A DNA stretch of 64,000 bases from Geodermatophilaceae bacterium URHA0031 (lineage in GTDB: Bacteria; Actinomycetota; Actinomycetes; Mycobacteriales; Geodermatophilaceae), in assembly GCA_000620205.1 (NCBI GenBank), contig JHVP01000007.1:62001-126000 (forward strand), written 5' to 3'. Positions 34,370 through 42,762 of the stretch are shown piece by piece (the stretch's first letter is position 1; the number at the start of each line of letters is the position of its first letter). The notes under the pieces are model-generated. The model did not search any database. It saw nothing but the letters and a program-made list of their open reading frames with translations, and was not told the origin of the DNA. A program made the position numbers and the translations under genes.

Positions 34370-34385
34370 GGAACCTTACTATTCC
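34370..34385. promoter_or_regulatory. divergent promoter and candidate MarR operator
   Basis: GGAACCTTACTATTCC at 34370-34385 has GGAA/TTCC ends. TACTAT (34377-34382) fits a plus-strand -10, and TAGTAA on the minus strand overlaps it. A dyad over both -10 boxes would suit MarR repression. Confidence 0.4.
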
Positions 34386-34402
34386 TCGGGCGGGAGGCCG
34401 CC

Positions 34403-35032
34403 ATGGACTCCGACGAACTGTGGGCGACGGTCGACGCGCAGCGGGCGAGCCTGGCCGACCTGCTCGCCGGGCTGACGCCGGAGGAGTGGGCGACCCCCTC
34501 CTGGTGCGCCGGCTGGCGGGTGCGGGACGTGGCGGCCCACCTCGCCCTGGCCCAGGTGCCGCTGGCCGTCGCGCTCCCGGCGCTGCTCCGGGCGCGGGGC
34601 AGCTTCGACCGGATGGTGCACGACACCGCCGTCGCCCGCGCTGCGGCACCGCCGGAGGACCTGGTGGCGGCGATCCGGGCCATGGTCGGGTCGCGGCGCC
34701 ACGTGGCCGTGGTGACGGAGGTGGAGCCACTGCTGGACGTGCTCGTGCACGGTCAGGACATCGCCCGCCCGCTGGGCCTCGACCGGCCGGTGCCGCCGCG
34801 AGCCGCGGCGACCGCGGCCACCCGGGCCTGGCGGATGGGGTGGCCGTTCTGGGCCCGGCGCCGGCTGCGCGGCACCTCGCTCGCGGCCACCGACTCGGGC
34901 TGGCGGGTGGGTTCCGGGCCGCTGGTGTGCGGCACCACCGGCGACCTGCTGCTCCTGGTGACCGGTCGTCGTCAGGTGCTGCCGCAGCTGTCCGGCCCGG
35001 GGGTCGCCGTGCTCGCCGGGGCGCGCGCCTGA
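34403..35032 (+). CDS. TIGR03083-family mycothiol-dependent maleylpyruvate isomerase-like protein
   Basis: DinB/MDMPI-fold protein of 209 aa. Typical motifs are TPEEWATPSWCAGWRVRDVAAHLA with the first metal-binding histidine, and the downstream VHGQDIARPLG histidine. Family members are bacillithiol- or mycothiol-dependent S-transferases or isomerases with a metal centre; mycothiol is the usual thiol of actinobacteria. A GGGAGG site lies 6 nt before ATG 34403. Probably regulated by the divergent MarR protein. Confidence 0.83.
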   Translation: MDSDELWATVDAQRASLADLLAGLTPEEWATPSWCAGWRVRDVAAHLALAQVPLAVALPALLRARGSFDRMVHDTAVARAAAPPEDLVAAIRAMVGSRRHVAVVTEVEPLLDVLVHGQDIARPLGLDRPVPPRAAATAATRAWRMGWPFWARRRLRGTSLAATDSGWRVGSGPLVCGTTGDLLLLVTGRRQVLPQLSGPGVAVLAGARA

Positions 35033-35034
35033 TC

Positions 35035-35091
35035 GAGGACCCCGCAGGCTCGGGGCGGACCTCGGGACGGCGCCGTTCCCGCACGTCACCT
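35035..35091. repeat. dispersed intergenic repeat, copy B
   Basis: Starts GAGGACCCCG (35035-35044), contains CGCAGGCTCGGGGCGG (35043-35058) identical to 46488-46503, and ends GCACGTCACCT (35081-35091) identical to 27199-27209. The GAGG-CCCCG / CGGGG-CCTC parts can fold, so it may also terminate transcription. Confidence 0.6.
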
Positions 35092-35098
35092 GGCCCCC

Positions 35099-35104
35099 TA
35101 GGCT
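35099..35104 (+). promoter_or_regulatory. -10 element (TAGGCT) of DUF350/NHase operon
   Basis: TAGGCT at 35099-35104 lies 37 nt before GTG 35142, with GGAGG about 8 nt before the start; a leadered transcript for the four-gene unit. Confidence 0.45.
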
Positions 35105-35141
35105 CGCAGCGCTCCGCCGTCCCGACCCCGGAGGTCCTCTC

Positions 35142-35561
35142 GTGCTGGCCAGCATCGGATACGCCGTCGCCTACACCGGCGTCGGCATCCTGCTCCTCAT
35201 GGCGGGCGCCTTCGCGCTCGACCTGCTCACCCCCGGCCACCTGGCCCGGCACATCTACGAGGAGCGGTCGGTCAACGCCGCGATCGCCCTCGCGGCCGGG
35301 TTCCTCGGGCAGGGAGCGATCGCCTTCACCAGCATCTGGACCAATGCCACCAGCGGCTTCGGGACGGCGCTGAGCTACACCGTCGCCTTCGGGGTGCTGG
35401 GCGTGGGCCTGCAGGTCGTCGCGTTCGTGGTGCTGGACCTGCTCACCCCGGGCAAGCTCGGCGACACGCTCATGCAGGTGCCCTTCCACCCGGCCAGCCT
35501 GGTGACCGCCGCCTCGACGCTGGCCGTCTCGGCGATCATCGTCGCCTCGATCTGGCCCTGA
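35142..35561 (+). CDS. DUF350 membrane protein
   Basis: Membrane protein of 139 aa with four helices in two DUF350 repeats (about 8-60 and 75-137); the motif LDLLTPGHL recurs as LDLLTPGKLG, showing the internal duplication. Function unknown; homologues occur with potassium-channel-like or phage-shock genes in other bacteria. It ends 2 bp before the NHase-like beta gene, so it is the first gene of that operon. Confidence 0.82.
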   Translation: MLASIGYAVAYTGVGILLLMAGAFALDLLTPGHLARHIYEERSVNAAIALAAGFLGQGAIAFTSIWTNATSGFGTALSYTVAFGVLGVGLQVVAFVVLDLLTPGKLGDTLMQVPFHPASLVTAASTLAVSAIIVASIWP

Positions 35562-35563
35562 CG

Positions 35564-35857
35564 ATGAGCCGGGTCAACGACGTGGGCGGGATGTCCGGCT
35601 TCCCGGCGGTCATCGAGGAGCCGGACGAGCCGCCGTTCCACTCCGACTGGGAGGCGCACGTCTTCGCGCTCAACGGCGCGCTGATCAGGCGGGGGGTCTA
35701 CAACCTGGACGAGTTCCGGGACGCCCAGGAGCGCCTGCCGGTGCAGGAGTACCTGGCGGCTTCCTACTACGAACGCTGGTTCGCCGCGATCACCACACTG
35801 CTCCGGGAGAAGGGCGTGGTCGCGGGGGAGGAGCTCGAGCTCCCCGATGAGCACTGA
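35564..35857 (+). CDS. nitrile hydratase / thiocyanate hydrolase-like beta N-terminal subunit
   Basis: Protein of 97 aa matching the N-terminal half of nitrile hydratase beta (VNDVGGMSGF, EPPFHSDWEAHVFAL, YYERWFAAI). In thiocyanate hydrolase and toyocamycin nitrile hydratase this half is a separate subunit. It ends in an acidic tail (ELELPDEH) and overlaps the next gene by 11 bp in another frame. It would bind the alpha-type subunit and shape the active-site pocket. Substrate cannot be assigned. Confidence 0.82.
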   Translation: MSRVNDVGGMSGFPAVIEEPDEPPFHSDWEAHVFALNGALIRRGVYNLDEFRDAQERLPVQEYLAASYYERWFAAITTLLREKGVVAGEELELPDEH

Positions 35858-36131
35858 CCGCTTCGCGCCCGGGGTGCGGGTGCGCACCCGGACCACCGAC
35901 CCGGCCGGGCACACCCGGCTGCCCCGGTACGCCCGCGGCGCGGTCGGCGTGCTGGTCGAGCAGGCCGGGCGGCACCCGCTGGCCGACGACCGCGCCCGCG
36001 GCGTGCCGGCCGACCCGCAGCCGGTCTGGCACGTGCGGTTCGCTGCCGCGGACCTGTTCGGCGCCGGCGACCACACGGTGACCGTCGAGCTGTGGCAGGA
36101 GTACCTCACCCCGATCGAGGAGGCGCCATGA
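35847..36131 (+). CDS. nitrile hydratase / thiocyanate hydrolase-like beta C-terminal subunit
   Basis: Protein of 94 aa matching the C-terminal SH3-like half of nitrile hydratase beta (FAPGVRVRTRTTDPAGHTRLPRYARG, WHVRFAAADLFG, VELWQEYLTP). It begins with its own ATG (35847) inside the 3' end of the preceding gene and overlaps the alpha gene by ATGA, so three-subunit translation is coupled. A frameshift splitting an ancestral fused beta is the alternative, but the independent start and the known split families argue for a true subunit. Confidence 0.82.
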   Translation: MSTDRFAPGVRVRTRTTDPAGHTRLPRYARGAVGVLVEQAGRHPLADDRARGVPADPQPVWHVRFAAADLFGAGDHTVTVELWQEYLTPIEEAP

Positions 36132-36718
36132 GCGACGACCACGGCAGTTCCGTGATCTCCGCGCAGGTCCGGCACGTCGAGTCGCTGCTGGAGTCCCGCG
36201 GCCTGCTGGACGCCGGCGAGATCGACACCCGGATCGACGAGTTCCTGGCCGGGGGCAGCCCGGCCAACGGCGCACGGATCGTCGCCCGGGCGTGGGTCGA
36301 CCCCGGCTTCGCCGAGCGGCTGCTGGCCGATGCGAACAGCGCCATCCGCGAGGTCGGGCTGTCGATGGCCGGAGGGCTGCAGGAACAGCGGCTCAAGGTC
36401 GTGGCCAACACCGAGGGCGAGCACAACGTCGTCGTCTGCACGTTGTGCTCGTGCTACCCGATCGCGCTGCTCGGGCCCTCGCCCAGCTGGTACAAGAGCG
36501 AGGCCTACCGCTCCCGGGTGGTCCGGGACCCGCGCGGCGTGCTCGCCGAGTTCGGGCTCGAGCTGCCCGCCGGCACCTCGATCGCGGTGTGGGACGCCAG
36601 CGCGGAGTCGCGGTACATGGTGCTGCCCCGCCGTCCCGACGGCACCGAGGGGCTGGCCGAGGACGAGCTGGCCGCACGGGTCACCCGCAAGGGCCTGATC
36701 GGCACCGCCGCCGTCTGA
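36128..36718 (+). CDS. cobalt-type nitrile hydratase alpha / thiocyanate hydrolase gamma-like subunit
   Basis: Catalytic subunit of 196 aa. The metal-claw motif is VCTLCSCYP with Cys104, Cys107, Ser108 and Cys109; threonine after the first cysteine marks the cobalt rather than the iron type. Downstream WYKSEAYRSRVVRDPRGVL and SRYMVLPRRPDGTEG are intact family blocks. The family hydrates nitriles to amides, or thiocyanate to carbonyl sulfide and ammonia. No activator/self-subunit-swapping gene is visible next to it. Confidence 0.88.
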   Translation: MSDDHGSSVISAQVRHVESLLESRGLLDAGEIDTRIDEFLAGGSPANGARIVARAWVDPGFAERLLADANSAIREVGLSMAGGLQEQRLKVVANTEGEHNVVVCTLCSCYPIALLGPSPSWYKSEAYRSRVVRDPRGVLAEFGLELPAGTSIAVWDASAESRYMVLPRRPDGTEGLAEDELAARVTRKGLIGTAAV

Positions 36719-36736
36719 GCGCGGACCCCCGGCAGC

Positions 36737-37318
36737 TCAGCGCAGTGCCCCGGTCAGCCACCCGAGCCAGGCCAGCGCGCCGAGCCCGAGCAGCGCGTCC
36801 AGCGTCCGGCCGCGCCAGGACCGGGGGAGCAGCGCGGTCAGCCCGACCACCGACACGAGCTCCGCGCTGACCAGCACGGTGCCGAGCAGGTCGGTCGGCT
36901 CCAGCCGCACCGGTGTCGGCACGCCCAGCGCGACCGGCCCGCTGACGTCGACCGCCGCACCGGCGGAGTGGTCGTGCCCACCGGTCGGTGCCGGGGCGGC
37001 GGTGATCCCGGCCAGCAGGTCGGTCGTGTGCAGGACCAGGTAGAGGCAGACGACCAGCACGCTCCCGGCCAGCGCGGCCACCAGGGGCGCCGTCCCCGGG
37101 GCGTTGCCGAGCCACGGGCCCACGAGCAGCCACAGGCCGAGGCCGAGCTGCGCGTACGCGCCGGCCAGCGAGAGGCCGACCACGAGGTCGTTCGCCACCA
37201 GGTGCTCGGCGGTCACGGCGACGTGCAGCCCCCCGGCGCCCAGCAACCCGGCGACGGCCACCCACCGCCACGGCGCGGACGTCCGGTCGGGGACGGCGGA
37301 CGCGGCGACGGCGTTCAC
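36737..37318 (-). CDS. hypothetical membrane protein coupled to multicopper oxidase
   Basis: Protein of 193 aa with about five helices and an external His-rich loop (GGHDHSAGAAVD, about 119-130) that could bind metal. No family recognised. GTG 37318 overlaps the multicopper oxidase stop by GTGA, so the two are coupled; a role in copper or oxygen-linked export chemistry is inferred from the pairing only. Confidence 0.7.
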   Translation of the reverse strand: MNAVAASAVPDRTSAPWRWVAVAGLLGAGGLHVAVTAEHLVANDLVVGLSLAGAYAQLGLGLWLLVGPWLGNAPGTAPLVAALAGSVLVVCLYLVLHTTDLLAGITAAPAPTGGHDHSAGAAVDVSGPVALGVPTPVRLEPTDLLGTVLVSAELVSVVGLTALLPRSWRGRTLDALLGLGALAWLGWLTGALR

Positions 37319-38904
37319 CCGGGGCCGCCGAGCGGTGTCTCCGGTCCGGAGCGGGGCGGGGCGGCGTGGATGGGGTCGCACTCGGCGTCCTGCTGCCCCA
37401 CCTGGTACTGGATCATCATGTCGTGGTCCTCGTGGGCCACGTTGTGGCAGTGGATCATGTACCGCCCGTGCTCGGGGCCGAACTGGACGAGCAGCCGGAC
37501 CACCTCGCCCTGACCGACGTACACGGTGTCCTTGGGGCCCAGCTCCTGGGCCGTTGGCGGAGCGCCGTTGCGGCTGAGCACCTGGAAGTCGACCAGGTGG
37601 GTGTGCAGCGGGTGCGACCAGCCCCGGGAGCGGTTCTCCACCTCCCAGATCTCCACGTCACCCACCGCCGGGTCGGCGAAGACCCGGGTGAACCCGCTCG
37701 CCACGACGTCGTCCCACGTCTCGCCGTTGATGGTCCACAGCCCCCGGGTCCGGTCCAGCCGGAGGGTCCGGGTGACCCGGGCCGCGGCCGGGTCCACCGC
37801 CATCGCAGCGGGGCTCCCCAGGACGGCCGGCACCTCGTTGCCCTCCGTGCTCGTCGCCGGACCGGTCACCTCGAACTGCATCACCTGGTCGGTGCCCGCA
37901 CCGCCGGGTATGCCGGGCACCCCGGAGTTCCGCAGCTGGACCGTCGCGCCGGCGCTGAGCGAGGTGAAGTCCACGACGACCTCGTACCGCTCCGCCATGC
38001 CGACCCGCAGCCGGACCACCGACTGCGGCGCGGCCATCAGCCCGCCGTCGGTCGCGATGACCTGCATCGGCTGCCCGGTGCTGAGCTCGAGCGTGTACGC
38101 CCGGGACACCGAGGCGTTCAGCACCCGGAACCGGTACCTGCGCTGCTCGACCGGCAGGGTCGGCCACGGGCGGCCGTTGACCAGCACGACGTCGCCGAAC
38201 ACCCCGCTGTGGCCGTGGTCGTCCCAGAGCAGGGAGCCGTCCGCGGCGAACGAGACGTCGCTGAGGATCAGCGGCAGGTCGTAGCGGCCCCTGGGGATCG
38301 GCAGCGACTCCTCCTGCGGATCGGACAGCTGGTACTGGGCGGCCAGGCCCATGTACACGTTCTCCGCGGTGTGGTGCACGCCGTGGTCGTGGTACCAGAG
38401 CGTCCGGGCGGCGCCGCTGTTCGGGTACTCGTAGTCCTTCCACTCCCCGGGCTGCGAGACGTCGCTGGCGTAGCCGTCGAACTGCGGCCTGGCCGGCATG
38501 CCGTGCAGGTGGGTCGACGTCCACGGCACGTAGCCCAGCGTGGGGTGGGTGGCGGGCAGCTGGTTGACCTGGCGGACCACCGTCCGCCGGCCCTGGCGGG
38601 CCGTGATCGTCGGACCGGGGACCATCCCGTTGTAGCCCCACAGCGGTGTGGGGACGCCGGGCAGGACCTCCCCGACGAAGGGCGTCTGGGTGATCCGGTA
38701 GTAGTCGGTGGTCGCGTCGCTCACGGTCGGCCGCAGCACCGGTGGGGCGGCGAACGGGACGGTGTAGGGCGGGGGCAGCGAGCTGGCGGCCAGGCGCGAG
38801 CCGCTCCCCGGGGCGGGGTCACGGTGCCGGGGGAGGGCCACCGCGGCGGCACCGAGCAGCGACACCTTGAGCAGGTCACGTCGGCTGAGGGCGGGGGTGT
38901 CCAT
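37315..38904 (-). CDS. Tat-exported multicopper oxidase
   Basis: Three-cupredoxin oxidase of 529 aa. The N-terminus carries a Tat signal (SRRDLLKVSLLGAAAVALP). Copper-site motifs are all present: HLHGM, WYHDHGVHH, HPLHTHLVDF and HCHNVAHEDHDMM, the last containing the T1 Cys-His and axial Met. Substrates of such enzymes include Cu(I), Mn(II), Fe(II) and phenolics; which one applies here is unknown. ATG 38904 is the start; a coupled membrane protein follows. Confidence 0.92.
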   Translation of the reverse strand: MDTPALSRRDLLKVSLLGAAAVALPRHRDPAPGSGSRLAASSLPPPYTVPFAAPPVLRPTVSDATTDYYRITQTPFVGEVLPGVPTPLWGYNGMVPGPTITARQGRRTVVRQVNQLPATHPTLGYVPWTSTHLHGMPARPQFDGYASDVSQPGEWKDYEYPNSGAARTLWYHDHGVHHTAENVYMGLAAQYQLSDPQEESLPIPRGRYDLPLILSDVSFAADGSLLWDDHGHSGVFGDVVLVNGRPWPTLPVEQRRYRFRVLNASVSRAYTLELSTGQPMQVIATDGGLMAAPQSVVRLRVGMAERYEVVVDFTSLSAGATVQLRNSGVPGIPGGAGTDQVMQFEVTGPATSTEGNEVPAVLGSPAAMAVDPAAARVTRTLRLDRTRGLWTINGETWDDVVASGFTRVFADPAVGDVEIWEVENRSRGWSHPLHTHLVDFQVLSRNGAPPTAQELGPKDTVYVGQGEVVRLLVQFGPEHGRYMIHCHNVAHEDHDMMIQYQVGQQDAECDPIHAAPPRSGPETPLGGPG

Positions 38905-39228
38905 CCGAACGCGTCAGGTGGCGGGCCGGCGGGGGACCAGGGCGCAACTGCCGGGAGGACCGGGGCGGGCGAGGCCCCGGCGCGCGTCCGGAGCGGTGGA
39001 CGGGTGATCGACGAGCGCGTGCCACACGGGAGCCCCCTGCACGGGGCCTTCCGGGACCCCTGGTCTTTCGGTGCACAGAGTGTGCTCCTCCGCGTCCCCG
39101 GCCACCGGCGCGCGTAGCGTTTCCGGGATGCGGGAACCGGTGCCCGGCCGGACCCCCATCGAGCGCCGTGACCGGGCGTGGTCGGCGGTTCGCGCGGCGG
39201 GGTCCGATCGGCCCGGCAGCCGGGACGG
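38905..39228. other. 324-bp intergenic region without a convincing gene
   Basis: Between the multicopper oxidase start and the glgA stop. It contains a near-perfect operator-like palindrome at 39071-39087 (GTGCACA-N3-TGTGCTC), about 170 bp from the oxidase start. Possible 60-80 codon reading frames here have no ribosome-binding site or family-like sequence and are not called. Confidence 0.5.
39071..39087. promoter_or_regulatory. candidate operator palindrome upstream of multicopper oxidase
   Basis: GTGCACA and TGTGCTC flank a 3-nt centre with one mismatch. The A/T-richer context (CTTTCGGTGCACAGAG) stands out from the GC-rich surroundings. Confidence 0.35.
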
Positions 39229-40401
39229 TCAGCCGTGGGCGGCGAGGACCTGCTCGTAGACCTGCACGGTGGCCTGGGCGATCGCCGGCCAGCCGAACTC
39301 GGCGAGCACCCGCTCCCGCCCGGCCACGCCCATCGCGGCCGCCCGGGCGGGGTCGGCCAGCAGCTCGGCCATCCGCGCGGCCAGGCCGGCGGCGAAGTCG
39401 GCCGGCCGGTCGGCGTCGTAGTGCACCAGCAGCCCGGTCCGGCCGTCGTCGACGACCTCCGGGATGCCACCGACGTCGCTGGCCACCACGGCCGTGCCGC
39501 AGGCCGCCGCCTCCAGGTTCACGATGCCGAGCGGCTCGTAGACCGACGGGACGACGAAGACCGTGGCGCCGGTGATCAGCGGGACCAGCTGCTCCCGGGG
39601 CACCATCTGCTCGATCCACACGATCCCGGACCGCCGGGTCTGCAGCTCGGCCACCGCGTCGGCGACCTGCGCGCGCTCCTCCGGGGTGTCCGCGGCGCCG
39701 GCGCACAGCACCAGGCCGGCGTCAGCGGGCAGCTGCTCGGCCGCGGCCAGCAGGTGCATCAGGCCCTTCTGCCGGGTGATCCGGCCGACGAAGAGGGCGT
39801 AGGGGCGGTCCGGGTCGACCCCCAGCGAGCGGACGACCTCGGGTGCCTCGACCGGGCGGTAGGCCTCGGCGTCCACGCCGTTGCCCACCACGAGCACCTT
39901 CTCCGGGTCCAGATCGGGGTAGACCTCCAGCACGTCGGCCCGCATGCCGCGGCTGACCGCGATCACGGCGTCGGCGTGCAGGTAGGCGGTCCGCTCGATC
40001 CACGACGACAGCCGGTAGCCGCCGCCGAGCTGGTCGGCCTTCCAGGGCCGGCGCGGCTCCAGCGAGTGCGCGGTGACCACGTGCGGCACGCCGTGCACCA
40101 GCTTCGCGAGCTGCCCGGCGTGGTTGGCGTACCAGGTGTGCGAGTGCGCCAGGTCGACGCCACCGAGCGCCGCGGCGATCTCCACGTCCACCCCGACCGC
40201 CTGCAGCGCCCCGTTGGCCGCCTGCAGCCCTGGGGGCACGCCGTACCCGGTTGCGTCGGGGCGCGGGCCACCGAAGGCGTGGACCTCGATGTCCGGTCCA
40301 CGTTCCAGTCCGCGCAGCGCGGCGACGAGGTGCTCGACGTGCACCCCCGCCCCTCCGTAGACGTCCGGCGGCCATTCCCTGGTGATCACTCCGACGCGCA
40401 C
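39229..40401 (-). CDS. glgA: GT4 glycogen synthase / alpha-maltose-1-phosphate synthase (GlgA/GlgM type)
   Basis: Retaining GT-B glycosyltransferase of 390 aa, the short actinobacterial type (starts RVGVITREWPPDVYGGAGVHVE). C-terminal donor-site block SVYEPLGIVNLEAAACGTAVVASDVGGIPEVV is present. In mycobacteria the orthologue makes alpha-maltose-1-phosphate from ADP-glucose for the GlgE pathway. GTG 40401 has TAGGGT (40408-40413, minus) 6 nt upstream. Divergent from glgC, which makes its ADP-glucose donor. Confidence 0.9.
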   Translation of the reverse strand: MRVGVITREWPPDVYGGAGVHVEHLVAALRGLERGPDIEVHAFGGPRPDATGYGVPPGLQAANGALQAVGVDVEIAAALGGVDLAHSHTWYANHAGQLAKLVHGVPHVVTAHSLEPRRPWKADQLGGGYRLSSWIERTAYLHADAVIAVSRGMRADVLEVYPDLDPEKVLVVGNGVDAEAYRPVEAPEVVRSLGVDPDRPYALFVGRITRQKGLMHLLAAAEQLPADAGLVLCAGAADTPEERAQVADAVAELQTRRSGIVWIEQMVPREQLVPLITGATVFVVPSVYEPLGIVNLEAAACGTAVVASDVGGIPEVVDDGRTGLLVHYDADRPADFAAGLAARMAELLADPARAAAMGVAGRERVLAEFGWPAIAQATVQVYEQVLAAHG

Positions 40402-40407
40402 AGCGTC

Positions 40408-40465
40408 ACCCTAGGTGGTGAACGGGGCCGCAGAGGGGGCGAACGGGCACCGCAGCCGATACGTT
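40408..40465. promoter_or_regulatory. divergent glgA/glgC promoters
   Basis: Minus-strand TAGGGT at 40408-40413 is 6 nt from glgA GTG 40401. Plus-strand TACGTT at 40460-40465 is 6 nt from glgC ATG 40472. Both transcripts would be leaderless. Confidence 0.5.
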
Positions 40466-40471
40466 GCCCCC

Positions 40472-41689
40472 ATGCGTGGCGGCCCCCGAGTTCTCGGCAT
40501 CGTGTTGGCAGGTGGAGCGGGCAAACGGCTCGCCCCGCTCAGCGAGGACCGGGCGAAGCCCGCAGTGCCCTTCGGCGGCAACTACCGGCTCATCGACTTC
40601 GTGCTGTCCAACCTGGTGAACGCCGACATCCGCCGGATCGCGGTGCTCACCCAGTACAAGAGCCACTCGCTGGACCGGCACATCACCACGGTGTGGCGGA
40701 TGTCGACCCTGCTGGGCAGCTACATCACCCCGGTGCCGGCGCAGCAGCGCCTCGGCCCGCGCTGGTACACCGGCAGCGCCGACGCGATCTACCAGAGCCT
40801 CAACCTCATCTACGACGACCGGCCGGAGATCGTCGTCGTCTTCGGTGCCGACCACGTGTACCGGATGGACCCGGCGCAGATGATCGAGCAGCACCTGGCC
40901 ACCGGCGCCGGCGTCACCGTCGCCGGCCTGCGGGTGCCCCGCAAGGACGCCTCCGAGTTCGGCGTCATCGACTCGGACGAGAACGGCAAGGTCCTCCAGT
41001 TCCTGGAGAAGCCGGCCGACCCGCCGGGCCTGCCGGACAACCCCGACGAGACCTTCGCCTCGATGGGCAACTACGTGTTCACGACCGAGGCGCTGCTCGA
41101 GGCGCTGCGGGTCGACGCGGCCGACGAGTCCTCGGTGCACGACATGGGCGGTTCGATCATGCCGATGATGGCCGGGACCGGTGACGCCTACGTCTACGAC
41201 TTCAGCAACAACCAGGTGCCCGGCGAGACCGAGCGCGACCACGGCTACTGGCGCGACGTGGGGACCCTCGACGCCTACTACGACGCGCACATGGACCTGG
41301 TCTCGGTCAGCCCGATCTTCAACCTCTACAACGACCGCTGGCCCATCTACACCCTGCCGCCCATGCTGCCGCCGGCGAAGTTCGTGCTCGGTGGCCGGGC
41401 CGAGGAGTCGATGGTCAGCGCCGGGGTGATCATCGACGGCGGCTCGGTGCACGGCTCGGTGGTCTCGCCGAACGTGCGCCTGGAGCGCGGTTCCCGGGTC
41501 GAGGGCAGCGTCCTGATGGACGGCGTCCACATCGGCGAGGGCGCGATCGTGCGCCGGGCGATCCTGGACAAGAACGTCGTCGTCCCGCCGGGTGCGCACA
41601 TCGGCGTCGACCTCGAGCGCGACCGGGAGCGGTACCAGGTCAGCGCCGGCGGCGTGACGGTCCTCGGCAAGGGCGCCCGCGCGATGTGA
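40472..41689 (+). CDS. glgC: glucose-1-phosphate adenylyltransferase
   Basis: ADP-glucose pyrophosphorylase of 405 aa. N-terminal nucleotidyltransferase motif [38 protein letters not shown] catalytic block, and a C-terminal left-handed beta-helix with hexapeptide-like repeats ([30 protein letters not shown]). It supplies ADP-glucose for the divergent GlgA/GlgM. ATG 40472 with a -10 6 nt upstream is preferred. Its stop overlaps the next gene by GTGA. Confidence 0.96.
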   Translation: MRGGPRVLGIVLAGGAGKRLAPLSEDRAKPAVPFGGNYRLIDFVLSNLVNADIRRIAVLTQYKSHSLDRHITTVWRMSTLLGSYITPVPAQQRLGPRWYTGSADAIYQSLNLIYDDRPEIVVVFGADHVYRMDPAQMIEQHLATGAGVTVAGLRVPRKDASEFGVIDSDENGKVLQFLEKPADPPGLPDNPDETFASMGNYVFTTEALLEALRVDAADESSVHDMGGSIMPMMAGTGDAYVYDFSNNQVPGETERDHGYWRDVGTLDAYYDAHMDLVSVSPIFNLYNDRWPIYTLPPMLPPAKFVLGGRAEESMVSAGVIIDGGSVHGSVVSPNVRLERGSRVEGSVLMDGVHIGEGAIVRRAILDKNVVVPPGAHIGVDLERDRERYQVSAGGVTVLGKGARAM

Positions 41690-42198
41690 GCGGCGGCGTC
41701 GCCGCACCCTTGATCGTCACGCTGCTGCTCGACGAGGCGGCGCAGGAGCGGTTCGACCGGTTGCGCGCGGCGCACTTCCCGCCGGCCCGCAACCACCTGG
41801 CCGCGCACGTGACGCTGTTCCACGCGCTCCCCGGCGAGCTGTTGGCCGAGGTCCGGGACGCGCTGCGGGCGGCGGCCGACCGGCCGGCGTTCCCGGTGAC
41901 CGTCACCGGGGTGCGCTTCCTCGGCCGCGGGGTGGCGCTGGACCTGACCGCCCCGGAGCTCACGGCGCTGCGGGCGTCGGTGGCCGCGGTCTTCGCGCCC
42001 CACCTCACGGCGCAGGACCGGCAGTGGTCGAGGCCCCACGTCACCGTGCAGAACAAGGTCGAGCCGACCGTCGCCCGGGCACTGCACGCCGACCTCTCCG
42101 CGGCGTTCGTCGCGGAGACGGTCACCGCCCGGGGGCTCGGACTGTGGCACTACCGGGGCGGGCCCTGGGACCCCGACGCGGAGTTCCCCTTCCGCTGA
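41686..42198 (+). CDS. 2H phosphoesterase / 2'-5' RNA ligase family protein
   Basis: Protein of 170 aa with the two HxT motifs of the 2H fold, HVTLF (about residue 41) and HVTVQ (about 117), flanking a bilobal core. Members act on cyclic phosphodiesters such as 2',3'-cyclic phosphates or tRNA splicing products; substrate unknown here. GTG 41686 overlaps glgC, so it is co-transcribed with it, though no glycogen link is apparent. Confidence 0.85.
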   Translation: MSGGVAAPLIVTLLLDEAAQERFDRLRAAHFPPARNHLAAHVTLFHALPGELLAEVRDALRAAADRPAFPVTVTGVRFLGRGVALDLTAPELTALRASVAAVFAPHLTAQDRQWSRPHVTVQNKVEPTVARALHADLSAAFVAETVTARGLGLWHYRGGPWDPDAEFPFR

Positions 42199-42312
42199 CG
42201 TGGGCGGGCGAGCGCCGTGCCGCAGCCTGCCTGGTGGTCGGTTCGACCCACCCGGCTGCGGACCGTTGAACGCCTACGGCCCGGAACGGTGTCGGTTCTG
42301 GGCCGCCGGGGT

Positions 42313-42762
42313 TCAGCGGCTCTCGGTGGCGTACCGGCTGCGCAGTTCCGCGAGCAGCTCCGCAGTCGGCTCCGAGCCTGCCGCCACCGCCGCGTGGACG
42401 TCGCGGAAGTACTGCTCGTAGCCGGGCGGCGTGTAGAGGCACAGCGCGGTCACCGGGACGTCGGGACTCTCGTTGCGGTAGCCGTGCACCGACCCCCGGG
42501 GCGCGGCCACGAGGTCGTCCGGGTCGAGCTGCACCGGGCCGTGGTCGGTGTCCACGGTCAGCCGGCCGCCGAGCACGTAGAAGTACTCGTCGTGGCCGTG
42601 GTGGACGTGCGGGCGCGCGCCGACCGTGCCCGGTGCGAGCTGGAAGCGCTCCAGCCCCAGCCGCCCGCCGGTCAGCTTGAAAAGGTGCCGGACCCCCGCG
42701 ACGTCGACCAGCTCGCCGTCGGCGGCCCGCACCACCGCCGCGGGAGCCGGGTCCGCCGTCAC
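42313..42762 (-). CDS. cupin-domain protein
   Basis: Single-domain cupin of 149 aa. Motif 1 is HVHHGHDEYFYVLGGRLTVD with His/Glu metal ligands; motif 2 lies around PRGSVHGYRNES. A metal-dependent dioxygenase, isomerase or sugar-binding role is possible; nothing distinguishes them. GTG 42762 overlaps the stop of the O-methyltransferase gene (GTGA). Confidence 0.8.
   Translation of the reverse strand: MTADPAPAAVVRAADGELVDVAGVRHLFKLTGGRLGLERFQLAPGTVGARPHVHHGHDEYFYVLGGRLTVDTDHGPVQLDPDDLVAAPRGSVHGYRNESPDVPVTALCLYTPPGYEQYFRDVHAAVAAGSEPTAELLAELRSRYATESR

Noticed and set aside
35564-36131. Sequencing frameshift that splits one NHase beta gene
   Set aside because: Independent ATG, plausible termini and known split families make two subunits more likely, though it is not excluded.
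38914-39159. 81-codon minus-strand frame between multicopper oxidase and glgA
   Set aside because: No ribosome-binding site, Pro/Arg-rich shadow composition, and it would cover the operator-like palindrome.
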